DNA of 45,372 bases from positions 1 to 45,372 of the forward strand of contig JAKSDO010000199.1 of assembly GCA_022360055.1 (NCBI GenBank), written 5' to 3'. The notes under the pieces are model-generated. The model saw only the letters and a list, made by a program, of their open reading frames with translations. It had not been told where the DNA came from and ran no database searches. This document shows, piece after piece, positions 25,114-33,668 of the stretch (position 1 is the stretch's first letter; the number at the start of each line of letters is the position of its first letter). Position numbers and translations under genes: made by a program. The stretch comes from Cytophagales bacterium (GTDB taxonomy: Bacteria; Bacteroidota; Bacteroidia; Cytophagales; Cyclobacteriaceae).

Positions 25114-28100
25114 ATGAGTGAACAACTACTTGAAGCGGTTATTCAACTATTTGCACTTTTGGCGAGGTTAGATGGCGTAGGTGAGAAAGAAAGACAGAAA
25201 ATGTTCAATTTATTGGACTCGCGCCTGAATAAAGAGGTCATCGGGAAATACATGAATTTATTCAATAGCTTTTGCGATCGAGAATTAAAGGATGGAACCG
25301 ACGAACTCTCCGAAATAACGAAAATTGCCAGGAGAATTAATGGCCAGCTTGCCCAACAGCAAAAAATATTCCTCATTTCTGAATTAACTCAACTCATATA
25401 TGCCGATAATATTCTCTCGGATGATGAATATACTGCGCTTCAAAATATTGGAGAAGAACTCAAAATTGATAAGAAAGAGTTAACATCTATTCAGGAATTT
25501 ATAGCGGCAAATAGTTTGGAGGATTTCAACTCCGAGCATGTATTACTTATTGGTAATCATGCGGATAAGATACCGGCTAAATGTTACCATATCGTCCCTG
25601 AAGGTGAAATTGACGGATTTGTTGCTGTTCTTAATTTAAAGACAATAAAACCATTTTTTCTCCGGTATATTGGCAATTCAAGTGTTTTTTTGAATCAGAT
25701 CCCACTGGAGAGCGGAAAGATCGAAATTGTTCCGACAGGGAGCACAATAAGAAGTAACAGATTCAAAGCCATATACTATAGCGATTTCCTGAGACACTTC
25801 CGAACAGATGAAATCGAATCGCCGATTACTTTCAAGGCCAAAGGTATTTACTTCAAATTCAGAAATGGAAATATTGGACTTAGGGATATTTCGATCAATG
25901 AAAAAAACGGAAGTCTTGTTGGGGTAATGGGCGCCAGCGGATCAGGGAAGTCCACACTGTTTAATGTGTTGAATGGGAATGAAAGGCCCTCTTCCGGCAG
26001 TGTATTAATCAACGATATAGATATTCATGCGGATCGGAAGAAAATTGAAGGCTTAATCGGATTTATACCCCAGGATGATCTACTTATCGAAGATTTGTCC
26101 GTTTTTCAGAATTTGTATTATGCCGCTAAGCTTTGCTTTAGCAACTATACCGAGGACAAGATTAATGAGCTGGTTGACAAGACTCTGATAAGCCTTGGAC
26201 TGTATGAAACCAGGAATCTGAAAGTTGGAAATCCTTTGCAGAAAACGATATCCGGAGGTCAAAGAAAACGATTGAATATTGGACTGGAACTGTTAAGGGA
26301 GCCCATGATTCTGTATGTAGACGAACCTACCTCAGGTCTATCTTCCAGGGATTCCGAAAACATCATGGATTTACTCAAAGAACTTGCCTTGCGCGGTAAG
26401 TTGATATTTGTGGTAATTCACCAACCCTCCTCGGATATTTTCAAAATGTTTGATAAGCTGCTCATTTTGGATGTTGGCGGATATCCGATCTATTATGGAA
26501 ATCCGGTAGAGGCGGTAGTTTATTTTCGTGAAGCCACAAAGCTTATCGATAAACAGTCCGGGTCGTGTAAGGAGTGCGGAAATGTAAATGCCGAACAAAT
26601 CTTTAATATTATCGAAACCCGGGTGGTCGATGAATATGGAAGACATACGGAACAACGGAAAATTACTCCTAAAACCTGGAATGAGATCTACAACGAAAAG
26701 GTAGAATTCCGGGAATTGGAAAAAGTGGATAAAGGCCCGCGAGCGATACTCCATATTCCAAACAGGTTTAAGCAAATAGCAATTTTTACCGCCAGAGATC
26801 TGAAATCAAAACTTGCCAATAAACAATACATTCTAATAAATTTTCTTGAAGCGCCCCTGTTGGCCTTAATTTTGGCCGTTCTAGTAAGATTTTACCCCGG
26901 CGAAGCATTCCGACCGTTCGAATATGTGTTTCAGGAAAATGTAAATATCCCTGCTTATATTTTTATGGGAGTGATTGTGGCTCTGTTCATGGGTTTAACC
27001 GTGAGCGCTGAAGAGATCATAAAAGACAGAAAAATATTAAAGCGCGAATCTTTTCTACATTTAAGCAGGGGCAGCTACATCGCTTCCAAATTGATATTGC
27101 TATTCAGCCTTTCCGCCATCCAGGCATTTTCATTTGTCGTTATCGGCAATTTGATCCTGGCGATCAAAGGAATGTTTTTAGCTTATTGGCTGGTCTTTTT
27201 TTCAGCTTCCTGCTTTGCCAACGTGTTGGGACTGAATATATCGGCTTCATTTAATTCGGCGGTGACCATATACATTCTCATTCCAATATTGCTGATTCCC
27301 CAAATTTTACTCAGTGGAGTGGTCGTTCAGTTCGACCAATTAAATCCTGCCTTCGGTGAAAAATCCAGAGTGCCGTTGATAGGCGATTTAATGATCTCAA
27401 GATGGGCGTATGAAGCCCTGATGGTCAATCAATTTAAAAATAATAAGTTTGAAAGGCTGTTTTATGATGTCGACAGAAAAATTGCATTGTCAGATTACAG
27501 GACGGTGTACTACATTCCAAGATTAGAAACCATGCTCGAATATGCATTTTCCAATAAGGGCAATCGGGATGCTGAAATTATCGATAAAGTAAACGAGAAT
27601 TTAAATGTTTTGAGAAATGAAATCCTACTGCAACTGGATGAATTCGGAGAAGATAAGTTTCAATATTTAAATGATTTAAAAATTGAACGGATCGATTCAA
27701 CTGTCTACTTAGGAACTCAAAAGTTTCTGAATACGCTGAAACGAATTCATAGAGGTCGACGGGGAAAAGCTCAGGATGAAAAGGAGAAACGCATCAAAAA
27801 AATGACCTCTTCCCCCAAAAAGGTAAATGCATTTAATAAGCTGAAAAGAGAAAATACGAACGACCAGGTTAGCTCTCTTGTTTTTGACAACAGGGAAAAA
27901 ACACGCATACTGGAACACAACGGCAAATTAATTCAACAGATCTATCCTATATTCGCCTATCCGGAACCGATGAATTTTTTAGACTTCAGAACCTTGTTTT
28001 ACCTTCCACAGAAGTATTTTGCAGGCAGGTATTACGGTACGCTTTATTTCAATGTTATCATTATGTGGATGATGACAACAGCCCTGGTGATCACATTGTA

Positions 28101-28161
28101 TTATGATGTTTTGAAAAAGATCCTGACACTGGATGGAAGATTTAAATCCAAAATAAAGTGA
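25114..28161 (+). CDS. TerB-like/FHA-like/ABCG-type ABC transporter fusion
   Basis: A protein of 1015 residues from the ATG at 25114. Residues about 1-130 are helical with two EF-like acidic stretches (LLARLDGVGEKER and IYADNILSDDEYTAL), resembling TerB. Residues about 150-235 are beta-rich (LLIGNHADKIP..., VFLNQIPLESGKIEIVPTGSTIRS), like an FHA-type module; this is less sure. The ABC domain has Walker A GASGSGKST (273-281), signature SGGQ (380-383) and Walker B LYVDEPTSGL. Then a Cys485-x2-Cys488 pair, an ABCG-type membrane domain (about six spans), a long charged linker and a last span near the C terminus. It is an exporter-type half transporter of unknown substrate. Confidence 0.87.
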   Translation: MSEQLLEAVIQLFALLARLDGVGEKERQKMFNLLDSRLNKEVIGKYMNLFNSFCDRELKDGTDELSEITKIARRINGQLAQQQKIFLISELTQLIYADNILSDDEYTALQNIGEELKIDKKELTSIQEFIAANSLEDFNSEHVLLIGNHADKIPAKCYHIVPEGEIDGFVAVLNLKTIKPFFLRYIGNSSVFLNQIPLESGKIEIVPTGSTIRSNRFKAIYYSDFLRHFRTDEIESPITFKAKGIYFKFRNGNIGLRDISINEKNGSLVGVMGASGSGKSTLFNVLNGNERPSSGSVLINDIDIHADRKKIEGLIGFIPQDDLLIEDLSVFQNLYYAAKLCFSNYTEDKINELVDKTLISLGLYETRNLKVGNPLQKTISGGQRKRLNIGLELLREPMILYVDEPTSGLSSRDSENIMDLLKELALRGKLIFVVIHQPSSDIFKMFDKLLILDVGGYPIYYGNPVEAVVYFREATKLIDKQSGSCKECGNVNAEQIFNIIETRVVDEYGRHTEQRKITPKTWNEIYNEKVEFRELEKVDKGPRAILHIPNRFKQIAIFTARDLKSKLANKQYILINFLEAPLLALILAVLVRFYPGEAFRPFEYVFQENVNIPAYIFMGVIVALFMGLTVSAEEIIKDRKILKRESFLHLSRGSYIASKLILLFSLSAIQAFSFVVIGNLILAIKGMFLAYWLVFFSASCFANVLGLNISASFNSAVTIYILIPILLIPQILLSGVVVQFDQLNPAFGEKSRVPLIGDLMISRWAYEALMVNQFKNNKFERLFYDVDRKIALSDYRTVYYIPRLETMLEYAFSNKGNRDAEIIDKVNENLNVLRNEILLQLDEFGEDKFQYLNDLKIERIDSTVYLGTQKFLNTLKRIHRGRRGKAQDEKEKRIKKMTSSPKKVNAFNKLKRENTNDQVSSLVFDNREKTRILEHNGKLIQQIYPIFAYPEPMNFLDFRTLFYLPQKYFAGRYYGTLYFNVIIMWMMTTALVITLYYDVLKKILTLDGRFKSKIK

Positions 28162-28164
28162 TGT

Positions 28165-28935
28165 ATGTTTTTCGTTCTTTCAAAATTACTCAGCTATTTC
28201 ATCAAACCGTTCAATCTAATTCTAATCTTTCTTCTATTATCTTGTTTCATCAAAAAGAAAGTGTGGAGAATGAGAATCCGGTGGATGTCTCTGGCATTGT
28301 TTCTCTTCTTTTCAAACGGTGTGATTTTTAATGAGTGTTTGCTCCTGTGGGAGAAACCTGCAACCTTGATCAGTGATTTGGACGATCAATATGAACTTGC
28401 AGTGGTACTTGGCGGCACTACGGATGTTGACAGGAAGCCCGATGACAGATTATTTTTCCGGAAAGGAGCCGACCGGGTGACACATGCCCTGAACCTGTAT
28501 CATGAAGGCAAAGTAAAAAAGATATTATTTACAGGAGGTAATCCCAGGCTTTTTGAAAATCCGAACCGCGACAATGTCCCTATTTTTGATTTTTACGTGA
28601 TGTGCGGCGTTAAGCCTGAAGACATCATGATTGAGAATTCTTCGAGGAATACACGCGAAAATGCCTTTTTCGTAAAGAAAATGTTGAGAAACGACCCCGC
28701 TAATAGAAAGATGATTTTGATAACTTCCGCATTTCACATGAGAAGGGCCGAAGGATGTTTTCGCAAGGTTGGTATTGATGTAACCGGCTTTAGTACGGAT
28801 TTTTATTCTGCCATACCGAAAGACAGGTTTACCTTCCACGCCTTTCTTCCTTCACCTTCGGTTCTGGCCAACTGGAATTTCCTGATCAAGGAATGGATCG
28901 GATACCTGGCATATCAAATGGCCGGATATATTTAA
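28165..28935 (+). CDS. ElyC/SanA/YdcF family membrane protein (DUF218)
   Basis: A protein of 256 residues. Two N-terminal spans (FIKPFNLILIFLLLSCFI and IRWMSLALFLFFSNGVIF) are followed by a DUF218 domain. That domain shows YELAVVLGGT, RKGADRVTHALNLYHEGKVKKILFTGG, ENSSRNTRENAFFVKKML and ILITSAFHMRRAEGCFRKVG. ElyC and SanA act in envelope integrity and peptidoglycan-precursor or lipid-carrier metabolism. The gene starts 4 bases after the stop of the ABCG fusion and is probably co-transcribed with it. Confidence 0.9.
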   Translation: MFFVLSKLLSYFIKPFNLILIFLLLSCFIKKKVWRMRIRWMSLALFLFFSNGVIFNECLLLWEKPATLISDLDDQYELAVVLGGTTDVDRKPDDRLFFRKGADRVTHALNLYHEGKVKKILFTGGNPRLFENPNRDNVPIFDFYVMCGVKPEDIMIENSSRNTRENAFFVKKMLRNDPANRKMILITSAFHMRRAEGCFRKVGIDVTGFSTDFYSAIPKDRFTFHAFLPSPSVLANWNFLIKEWIGYLAYQMAGYI

Positions 28936-29294
28936 CCCAAAAAATTCATAATACTTCGCCCGAAGGGCCGGTCATTATTTTTATGCTCAAACAAGGAACC
29001 TTTTCATGGAAGCACGCATTTTTTTGTCGCTCAAATTTGAGGAATCAATAAAAGTAATGACCGGGGTTATCCCGATGCATATTGGATGATGATTCCATCT
29101 TGTACAGATCTATTAGTCTTTTGAAAATGATTTATTGGGAATAAATCGGATTAACTGTGTCTGTGATGGAATGCCGGTATCCGGTAGCTCATGATACTTT
29201 GCGGAATATGCAAAATGCGGGCTTTAAAAGCGGATCTGAAAAGCTTAACTCGGGTTTGAATGAATATTGCATCTAACATTTCTCGGGTTGCTGC
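28936..29294. other. Gene-free gap of about 360 bases with a 17-bp inverted repeat
   Basis: No gene is supported here. Arms at 28968-28984 (CCGGTCATTATTTTTAT) and 29048-29064 (ATAAAAGTAATGACCGG) pair over 17 bp with one T-G wobble around a 63-base loop. The loop holds a CTCAAATTTGAG palindrome. The rest, 29065-29294, has only a 36-codon frame with no supporting features. It may be a remnant or a structured RNA. The arms are too far apart for a normal terminator. Confidence 0.45.
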
Positions 29295-30659
29295 TCATTT
29301 GATCCAGACAGTTTTTTGATTGGTGAATTCCCGGATGCCAAGATGAGAAAGCTCTCTGCCATAACCGGATTTTTTTATTCCTCCGAATGGTACGGTTGGG
29401 TCCGAAAACATCATCTGATTTACATATACGGCACCGCTTTCAATTTGGTCTGCCAGTTTTTTAGCTTTTTCCATATTGTTTGTCCAAACTGATCCGCCCA
29501 ATCCATATTTGCTTTCATTTGCAATGTCAATGGCCTCTGACAAACCGCTTACAGTAAAAAAAGAGGCAACAGGGCCAAAAATTTCGTCCTCATAGGCGGG
29601 CATTCCAGGTTTTAGATTCCGAAGTATCATTGGGGGGAAATACGCCGAATTGACTTTCTCAGGCAGTTGTCCATAAATCACTTCGGCGCCAAGATCTATA
29701 CTTCTTTTCACTTGATCAAAGATTTCTTCGGCCAGATCCCTTCTCGCCAGCGTTCCGTAATCTGTTTCACTTTTCATCGGATTTCCGTAGGAAAGTTGCT
29801 CCAGCTCGCGAATAAAAGCCTCTGTAAACTCCTGAACTATAGCCGTTTCCATGATAAATCTCTTGGCGGCGATGCAGCTTTGTCCGGTATTCAGCATCCT
29901 GGCCGATACTGCCGCTTTAGCCGCCAGGGCAATATCAGCATCTTTCAAAACGATAAACGCATCGCTACCTCCAAGCTCAAGGACACTTTTTTTGATATTT
30001 TTCCCGGCAATTGAAGCAACATTCCCCCCCGCAAGCTCGCTGCCCGTCAGAGTTACTGCAGATACAAATTCATGTTCGATAACTTGTTGCACCTCTCCGG
30101 AACCAATCAATAAGGTGTTAAAAATATTTTCCGGGAACCCGGCATTTTTAAATATTTGTTCAATTTCCAATGCACACCTCGGAACGTTTGACGCATGCTT
30201 CAACAGGCAGGTATTCCCGGCCATAATGGCCGGAGCCGCAAATCTGAAAACCTGCCAAAACGGAAAATTCCACGGCATTACAGCCAGGACAACTCCTGTC
30301 GGATTAAAATGTATATAAGCTTCTCCATGAGGTGTCTCCAACGGAATATCATCCAAGAAGCCGGCCGCATGATCTGCATAATAATTGCAGACGCTCGCAC
30401 ATTTTTCAATTTCAGCCATAGACTCCTTTATGGGCTTTCCCATTTCCAGAGTGATCGATTCGCTACATTTCTTTTTGTGTTTGAGAAGCGCTTTGGCAGC
30501 TAAACGCATAAGCGCCGCACGCTTTTCAAAACTTGTTTTTCTCCATGTGTCGAATGCGGAATAGGCTCCGTTGATCTTAAGGTTAACCTGCTCTTGTGTA
30601 TCTCCTTCAAATACTTCTAAGACTCTGCCATCATAAGGGCAGACTGATTTGAATTGCAT
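29295..30659 (-). CDS. NAD(P)-dependent succinate-semialdehyde-type dehydrogenase
   Basis: A protein of 454 residues of the aldehyde dehydrogenase family, of the SSADH (GabD/Sad-like) kind. It shows PWNFPFWQVFRFAAPAIMAGNTCLLKHASN, the catalytic Glu in VLELGGSDAF, the catalytic Cys in NTGQSCIAAKRF and the C-terminal FGPVASFF and VPFGGIKKSGYGREL. It oxidises succinate semialdehyde or a related aldehyde; no GABA transaminase lies nearby, so the substrate is not settled. The start at 30659 lies 43 bases inside the upstream EI24-like gene, in another frame. Confidence 0.9.
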   Translation of the reverse strand: MQFKSVCPYDGRVLEVFEGDTQEQVNLKINGAYSAFDTWRKTSFEKRAALMRLAAKALLKHKKKCSESITLEMGKPIKESMAEIEKCASVCNYYADHAAGFLDDIPLETPHGEAYIHFNPTGVVLAVMPWNFPFWQVFRFAAPAIMAGNTCLLKHASNVPRCALEIEQIFKNAGFPENIFNTLLIGSGEVQQVIEHEFVSAVTLTGSELAGGNVASIAGKNIKKSVLELGGSDAFIVLKDADIALAAKAAVSARMLNTGQSCIAAKRFIMETAIVQEFTEAFIRELEQLSYGNPMKSETDYGTLARRDLAEEIFDQVKRSIDLGAEVIYGQLPEKVNSAYFPPMILRNLKPGMPAYEDEIFGPVASFFTVSGLSEAIDIANESKYGLGGSVWTNNMEKAKKLADQIESGAVYVNQMMFSDPTVPFGGIKKSGYGRELSHLGIREFTNQKTVWIK

Positions 30660-31423
30660 AGAATACTTTTTCTTTTTTCCAGATAATTTATTGATAATCC
30701 CGATGAGATCAATGCAAAAGCCGGCGCGGCAAGCATGCCAAAGACCGGAATGAGCAAGAAGATATTAAAAAACAATCCGTTGCCAATGACGAGCCCAAAA
30801 TAGTTGTTGATCAGTTTTCTGCTTTCTTTTTCGGTGATGTTATAGTATTCATTTCGATAGTCCGCCATCGAATAACCCATAAAATAGCTTTCAAAAAACA
30901 ATATGGCCAGGGGAGCTATCGGTATGATCCAGGCGATTAAAAATGAAACAACAATGATCAATGTGGACAATATGATTTCAATAAAGAAATTCTTCAGGGC
31001 AATTTTGATCCCCCTGGAACAATTCAGGAAAAATTTACGTGTACAGGAAATATTCCGCTTACCGGAGTCGATCATTTGGACTTTCGATGAAATAATATAA
31101 AATGAAGGTGCCAGGAGAATAAGTGTCAGGTATCTGTAAATTTTTAAATAGAGAAAGAATACCAATGCCCGAATCACAACCATCAAAAAACCTTCTATGA
31201 AGGAGTGAACCGCTTTGTCGGAGCTGGTCGACTGAAAATTTGCCAGGACATATTCAACAATAAGTCCGGATGTTTTAATAGCAAAAACAATAATCAAAAA
31301 TGCTATAATCGAATCAATAACCGCCGGAATTATCAATAATTTCCATAAATTATTGGCATCAATAAATCGAAACGCCTTCCAGTAAAATGTGAAAGATAAC
31401 TTGATCTGATGTAAATAATCCAT
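30617..31423 (-). CDS. EI24 domain (CysZ-like) membrane protein
   Basis: A protein of 268 residues with several hydrophobic spans: LLIIPAVIDSIIAFLIIVFAI, LMVVIRALVFFLYLKIYRYLTLILLAPSF, EIILSTLIIVVSFLIAWIIPIAPLAILFF and LFFNIFLLIPVFGMLAAPAFALI. The order and the LAPSFYIISSKV and ESYFMGYSMADYRNEYY segments fit the EI24/CysZ family, whose E. coli member takes up sulfate. No sulfate-assimilation genes lie nearby, so transport of sulfate is not proven. Its last 43 bases overlap the start of the dehydrogenase that follows. Confidence 0.83.
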   Translation of the reverse strand: MDYLHQIKLSFTFYWKAFRFIDANNLWKLLIIPAVIDSIIAFLIIVFAIKTSGLIVEYVLANFQSTSSDKAVHSFIEGFLMVVIRALVFFLYLKIYRYLTLILLAPSFYIISSKVQMIDSGKRNISCTRKFFLNCSRGIKIALKNFFIEIILSTLIIVVSFLIAWIIPIAPLAILFFESYFMGYSMADYRNEYYNITEKESRKLINNYFGLVIGNGLFFNIFLLIPVFGMLAAPAFALISSGLSINYLEKRKSILCNSNQSALMMAES

Positions 31424-31536
31424 ATTTACGAAGCTCGTTTTTAAAATTATGCAAATTCGACATAAAGTCCTATACCTTTCAAGTTACGCCCGGCCAAAGA
31501 GTACACTTTATAAAGGTTTTTTCCGGTCTTTTTTTT

Positions 31537-31544
31537 TAATTTTG
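31537..31544 (+). promoter_or_regulatory. Candidate -7 element TAATTTTG for the pta cluster
   Basis: An exact TAnnTTTG match in the gap before pta, giving a leader of about 110 bases. A clear TTTG at the -33 distance is not seen. Confidence 0.35.
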
Positions 31545-31661
31545 TGAACCAATGATCTGATGAATGCCGCTCTGTTTAAATGCGTTTTTCGTATTCTCGG
31601 AAATTTGGGGTTTATTTTTTGATGGATACTTTTTTATGCATCTCCACAAATAATATTTTTT

Positions 31662-32660
31662 ATGAATCTACTTGAAATCATAAAAGAAAGCGCCAGGAAA
31701 CAGCCAAAAAAAATTGTTTTGCCCGAGGGCTCCGAGGAACGCACCCTACAGGCCGCCGACGAAGTACTAAAAGAAAGAATAGCCGAGATTATACTAATCG
31801 GGAATCAAGACGAAATTCGGGATCTTGCTCGTACGAACGGTCTTGGACATTTAAGCAACGCAGTCGTTGTAAATCCGGAAACCGCCGGAAAGAAAAATGC
31901 ATATGCCAATTTAATGGTGGAACTGAGAGGTCACAAGGGCATGACGCTCGAAAAAGCGTACGAGCTTTTGAAAGACCCCCTTTACCTGGCAACCTTAATG
32001 ATTAAGCTCGGAGATGCCGACGGTGAAGTTGCAGGGGCGATGAATGCCACCGGGGATGTATTGCGCCCGGCATTTCAGTACATCAAAACACTCCCCGGAA
32101 TAAGCGTTGTATCCGGCGCTTTTATAATGATTTTACCGGAAAAAACATACGGCGAAAATGGGATGTTGATTTTTGCTGATTGTGCCGTTCACCCGGACCC
32201 TGACGAGCAGCAACTTGCCGAAATTGCTGTTGCTACGGCTCAAACGGCCAGGTCGATTGCTAAAATTGACCCCAGGGTCGCTATGCTGAGTTTTTCGACC
32301 AAGGGTAGCGCCAGTCATGCGTTGGTGGATAAAGTGGTAAACGCAACCAAAATTGCCAAAAAAATGGATCCGGACTTACAAATCGATGGGGAGCTTCAGG
32401 TCGACGCCGCACTGATACAAGCTATAGGAAAGAAAAAAGCACCGGACAGCAATATCGCAGGCTTTGCAAATGTATTGGTATTTCCAAATCTTGAATCCGG
32501 AAATATCGGCTATAAACTTGTTCAGCGGCTTGCCAACGCCGAAGCGGTCGGACCAATTTTACAGGGTATGGCGGCGCCTATAAATGATTTGTCGAGAGGT
32601 TGTTCCGTAGAGGATATTATAAATATGATTGCAATAACAGCCAACCAAGCATCAAAATAA
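31662..32660 (+). CDS. pta: Phosphate acetyltransferase
   Basis: A protein of 332 residues, the PTA_PTB domain alone, without the N-terminal regulatory domains of long Pta proteins. It converts acetyl-CoA and phosphate to acetyl phosphate. Visible are KKIVLPEGSEERTLQAADEVL, AGAMNATGDVLRPAFQYIKT, FADCAVHPDPDEQQLAEIA, MLSFSTKGSASHALVDKV, ELQVDAAL and FPNLESGNIGYKLVQRLA, all typical. It is the first gene of a cluster with a 3-hydroxyacyl-CoA dehydrogenase and acetate kinase, all in one direction with 7- and 20-base gaps. Confidence 0.95.
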   Translation: MNLLEIIKESARKQPKKIVLPEGSEERTLQAADEVLKERIAEIILIGNQDEIRDLARTNGLGHLSNAVVVNPETAGKKNAYANLMVELRGHKGMTLEKAYELLKDPLYLATLMIKLGDADGEVAGAMNATGDVLRPAFQYIKTLPGISVVSGAFIMILPEKTYGENGMLIFADCAVHPDPDEQQLAEIAVATAQTARSIAKIDPRVAMLSFSTKGSASHALVDKVVNATKIAKKMDPDLQIDGELQVDAALIQAIGKKKAPDSNIAGFANVLVFPNLESGNIGYKLVQRLANAEAVGPILQGMAAPINDLSRGCSVEDIINMIAITANQASK

Positions 32661-32667
32661 AAAAATT

Positions 32668-33648
32668 ATGAGTTATTCAGTGGAACCCATAGAAGGGTAT
32701 GCTATAAAAAGAAGGGACCATCCAACAATTAAAAAGAACCGATATGAATTTAACAAGGTCGGCATTGTGGGTTGTGGAATTCTTGGACAGGAAATAACGA
32801 GAATGGTAAGCTCGCACGGAATCGATGTAACTTTCGTGGAAATATCGGAAGGAAAAATTGAGCAGGCCCTCAACAGCATATCCAATGAATTGGACGACAT
32901 GATCGAAAAATGGGGCATGACCTATAGTGAAAAACGGGCAATCATGTCCAGAATAAAAGGGACCATGAATTACGAAGACCTGGAAGGATCCGATATCGTA
33001 ATTGAATCCGTAAAGTCCCGATCGAGGGAAAGTAGCGTGGAGCTGCGAAAGAGAATCTTCAGGGAAATTGAAAAGGATATTGCCCCTGATGCAATAATCG
33101 CGACAAATTCTACCACCCTTGTAATTACTGAAATGTCGTCGGAACTTGAATATCCCGAGCGATGTGTAAGTTTGCATTTTCTGTCCCCCGCAGATAAAAT
33201 TCCGGTAGTTGAGATAGCGCGTGGACTGCACACTTCGGATGAGACGTACGATAAGGTCTGCCAGTTTGCCAGAATGTTCGAAAAAAAAGTAGTCCCCGTA
33301 ATAGAGTCCCCGGGAATTATAAGTACGAGGTTAATTGCCCCGTTGATTAATGAAGCCTGTGAGATATACATGGAGGGCGTGGGAAGGCTTGAAGATATAG
33401 ACGATACGATGAAGATGGGTTTTGGTTTTCCGCTGGGCCCGTTTGAGGTAGCTGATAAGATCGGCTTGGATACCATTGTAAGATGGCTGGAAAATTTATA
33501 TAAAGAATTTGGCGATTTGAAATATAAAGCTTCTCCTCTTTTAAAGAAAATGGTAAGGGCCAACCATTTGGGCAGAGAAACCCTGAGAGGATTTTATAAA
33601 TACAATGCGGAAGGGAAAAAAATTGTTGAGAAAGAGGAAAAGGACTAA
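32668..33648 (+). CDS. 3-hydroxybutyryl-CoA dehydrogenase-like enzyme
   Basis: A protein of 326 residues of the 3-hydroxyacyl-CoA dehydrogenase family. A Rossmann fold begins near residue 30 with VGIVGCGILGQEITRMVS, followed by IVIESVKSR and ATNSTTLVITEM. The catalytic His lies in LHFLSPADKIPVVEI, a variant of the usual HFFNP motif with Ser for Asn. The C-terminal domain shows NEACEIYMEGVGRLEDIDDTMKMGFGFPLGPFEVADKIGLDT and HLGRETLRGFYKY. It interconverts 3-hydroxyacyl-CoA and 3-ketoacyl-CoA with NAD(P). An extra 30 residues precede the Rossmann fold. It sits between pta and ackA, which is unusual. Confidence 0.9.
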   Translation: MSYSVEPIEGYAIKRRDHPTIKKNRYEFNKVGIVGCGILGQEITRMVSSHGIDVTFVEISEGKIEQALNSISNELDDMIEKWGMTYSEKRAIMSRIKGTMNYEDLEGSDIVIESVKSRSRESSVELRKRIFREIEKDIAPDAIIATNSTTLVITEMSSELEYPERCVSLHFLSPADKIPVVEIARGLHTSDETYDKVCQFARMFEKKVVPVIESPGIISTRLIAPLINEACEIYMEGVGRLEDIDDTMKMGFGFPLGPFEVADKIGLDTIVRWLENLYKEFGDLKYKASPLLKKMVRANHLGRETLRGFYKYNAEGKKIVEKEEKD

Positions 33649-33668
33649 AAGCTTATTCAAAGGGTGAT

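Noticed and set aside
29169-29279. A 36-codon plus-strand frame in the gap before the succinate-semialdehyde-type dehydrogenase
   Set aside because: Short, with no ribosome binding site, no signal and no similarity I can recognise. The nearby inverted repeat is better support for a non-coding reading.
29851-30318. Plus-strand frame of 155 codons opposite the dehydrogenase
   Set aside because: Antisense to a well-supported enzyme with catalytic residues; no independent features.
32677-33231. Minus-strand frame of 184 codons opposite the 3-hydroxyacyl-CoA dehydrogenase
   Set aside because: Antisense shadow of a clear enzyme; no motif or plausible start.
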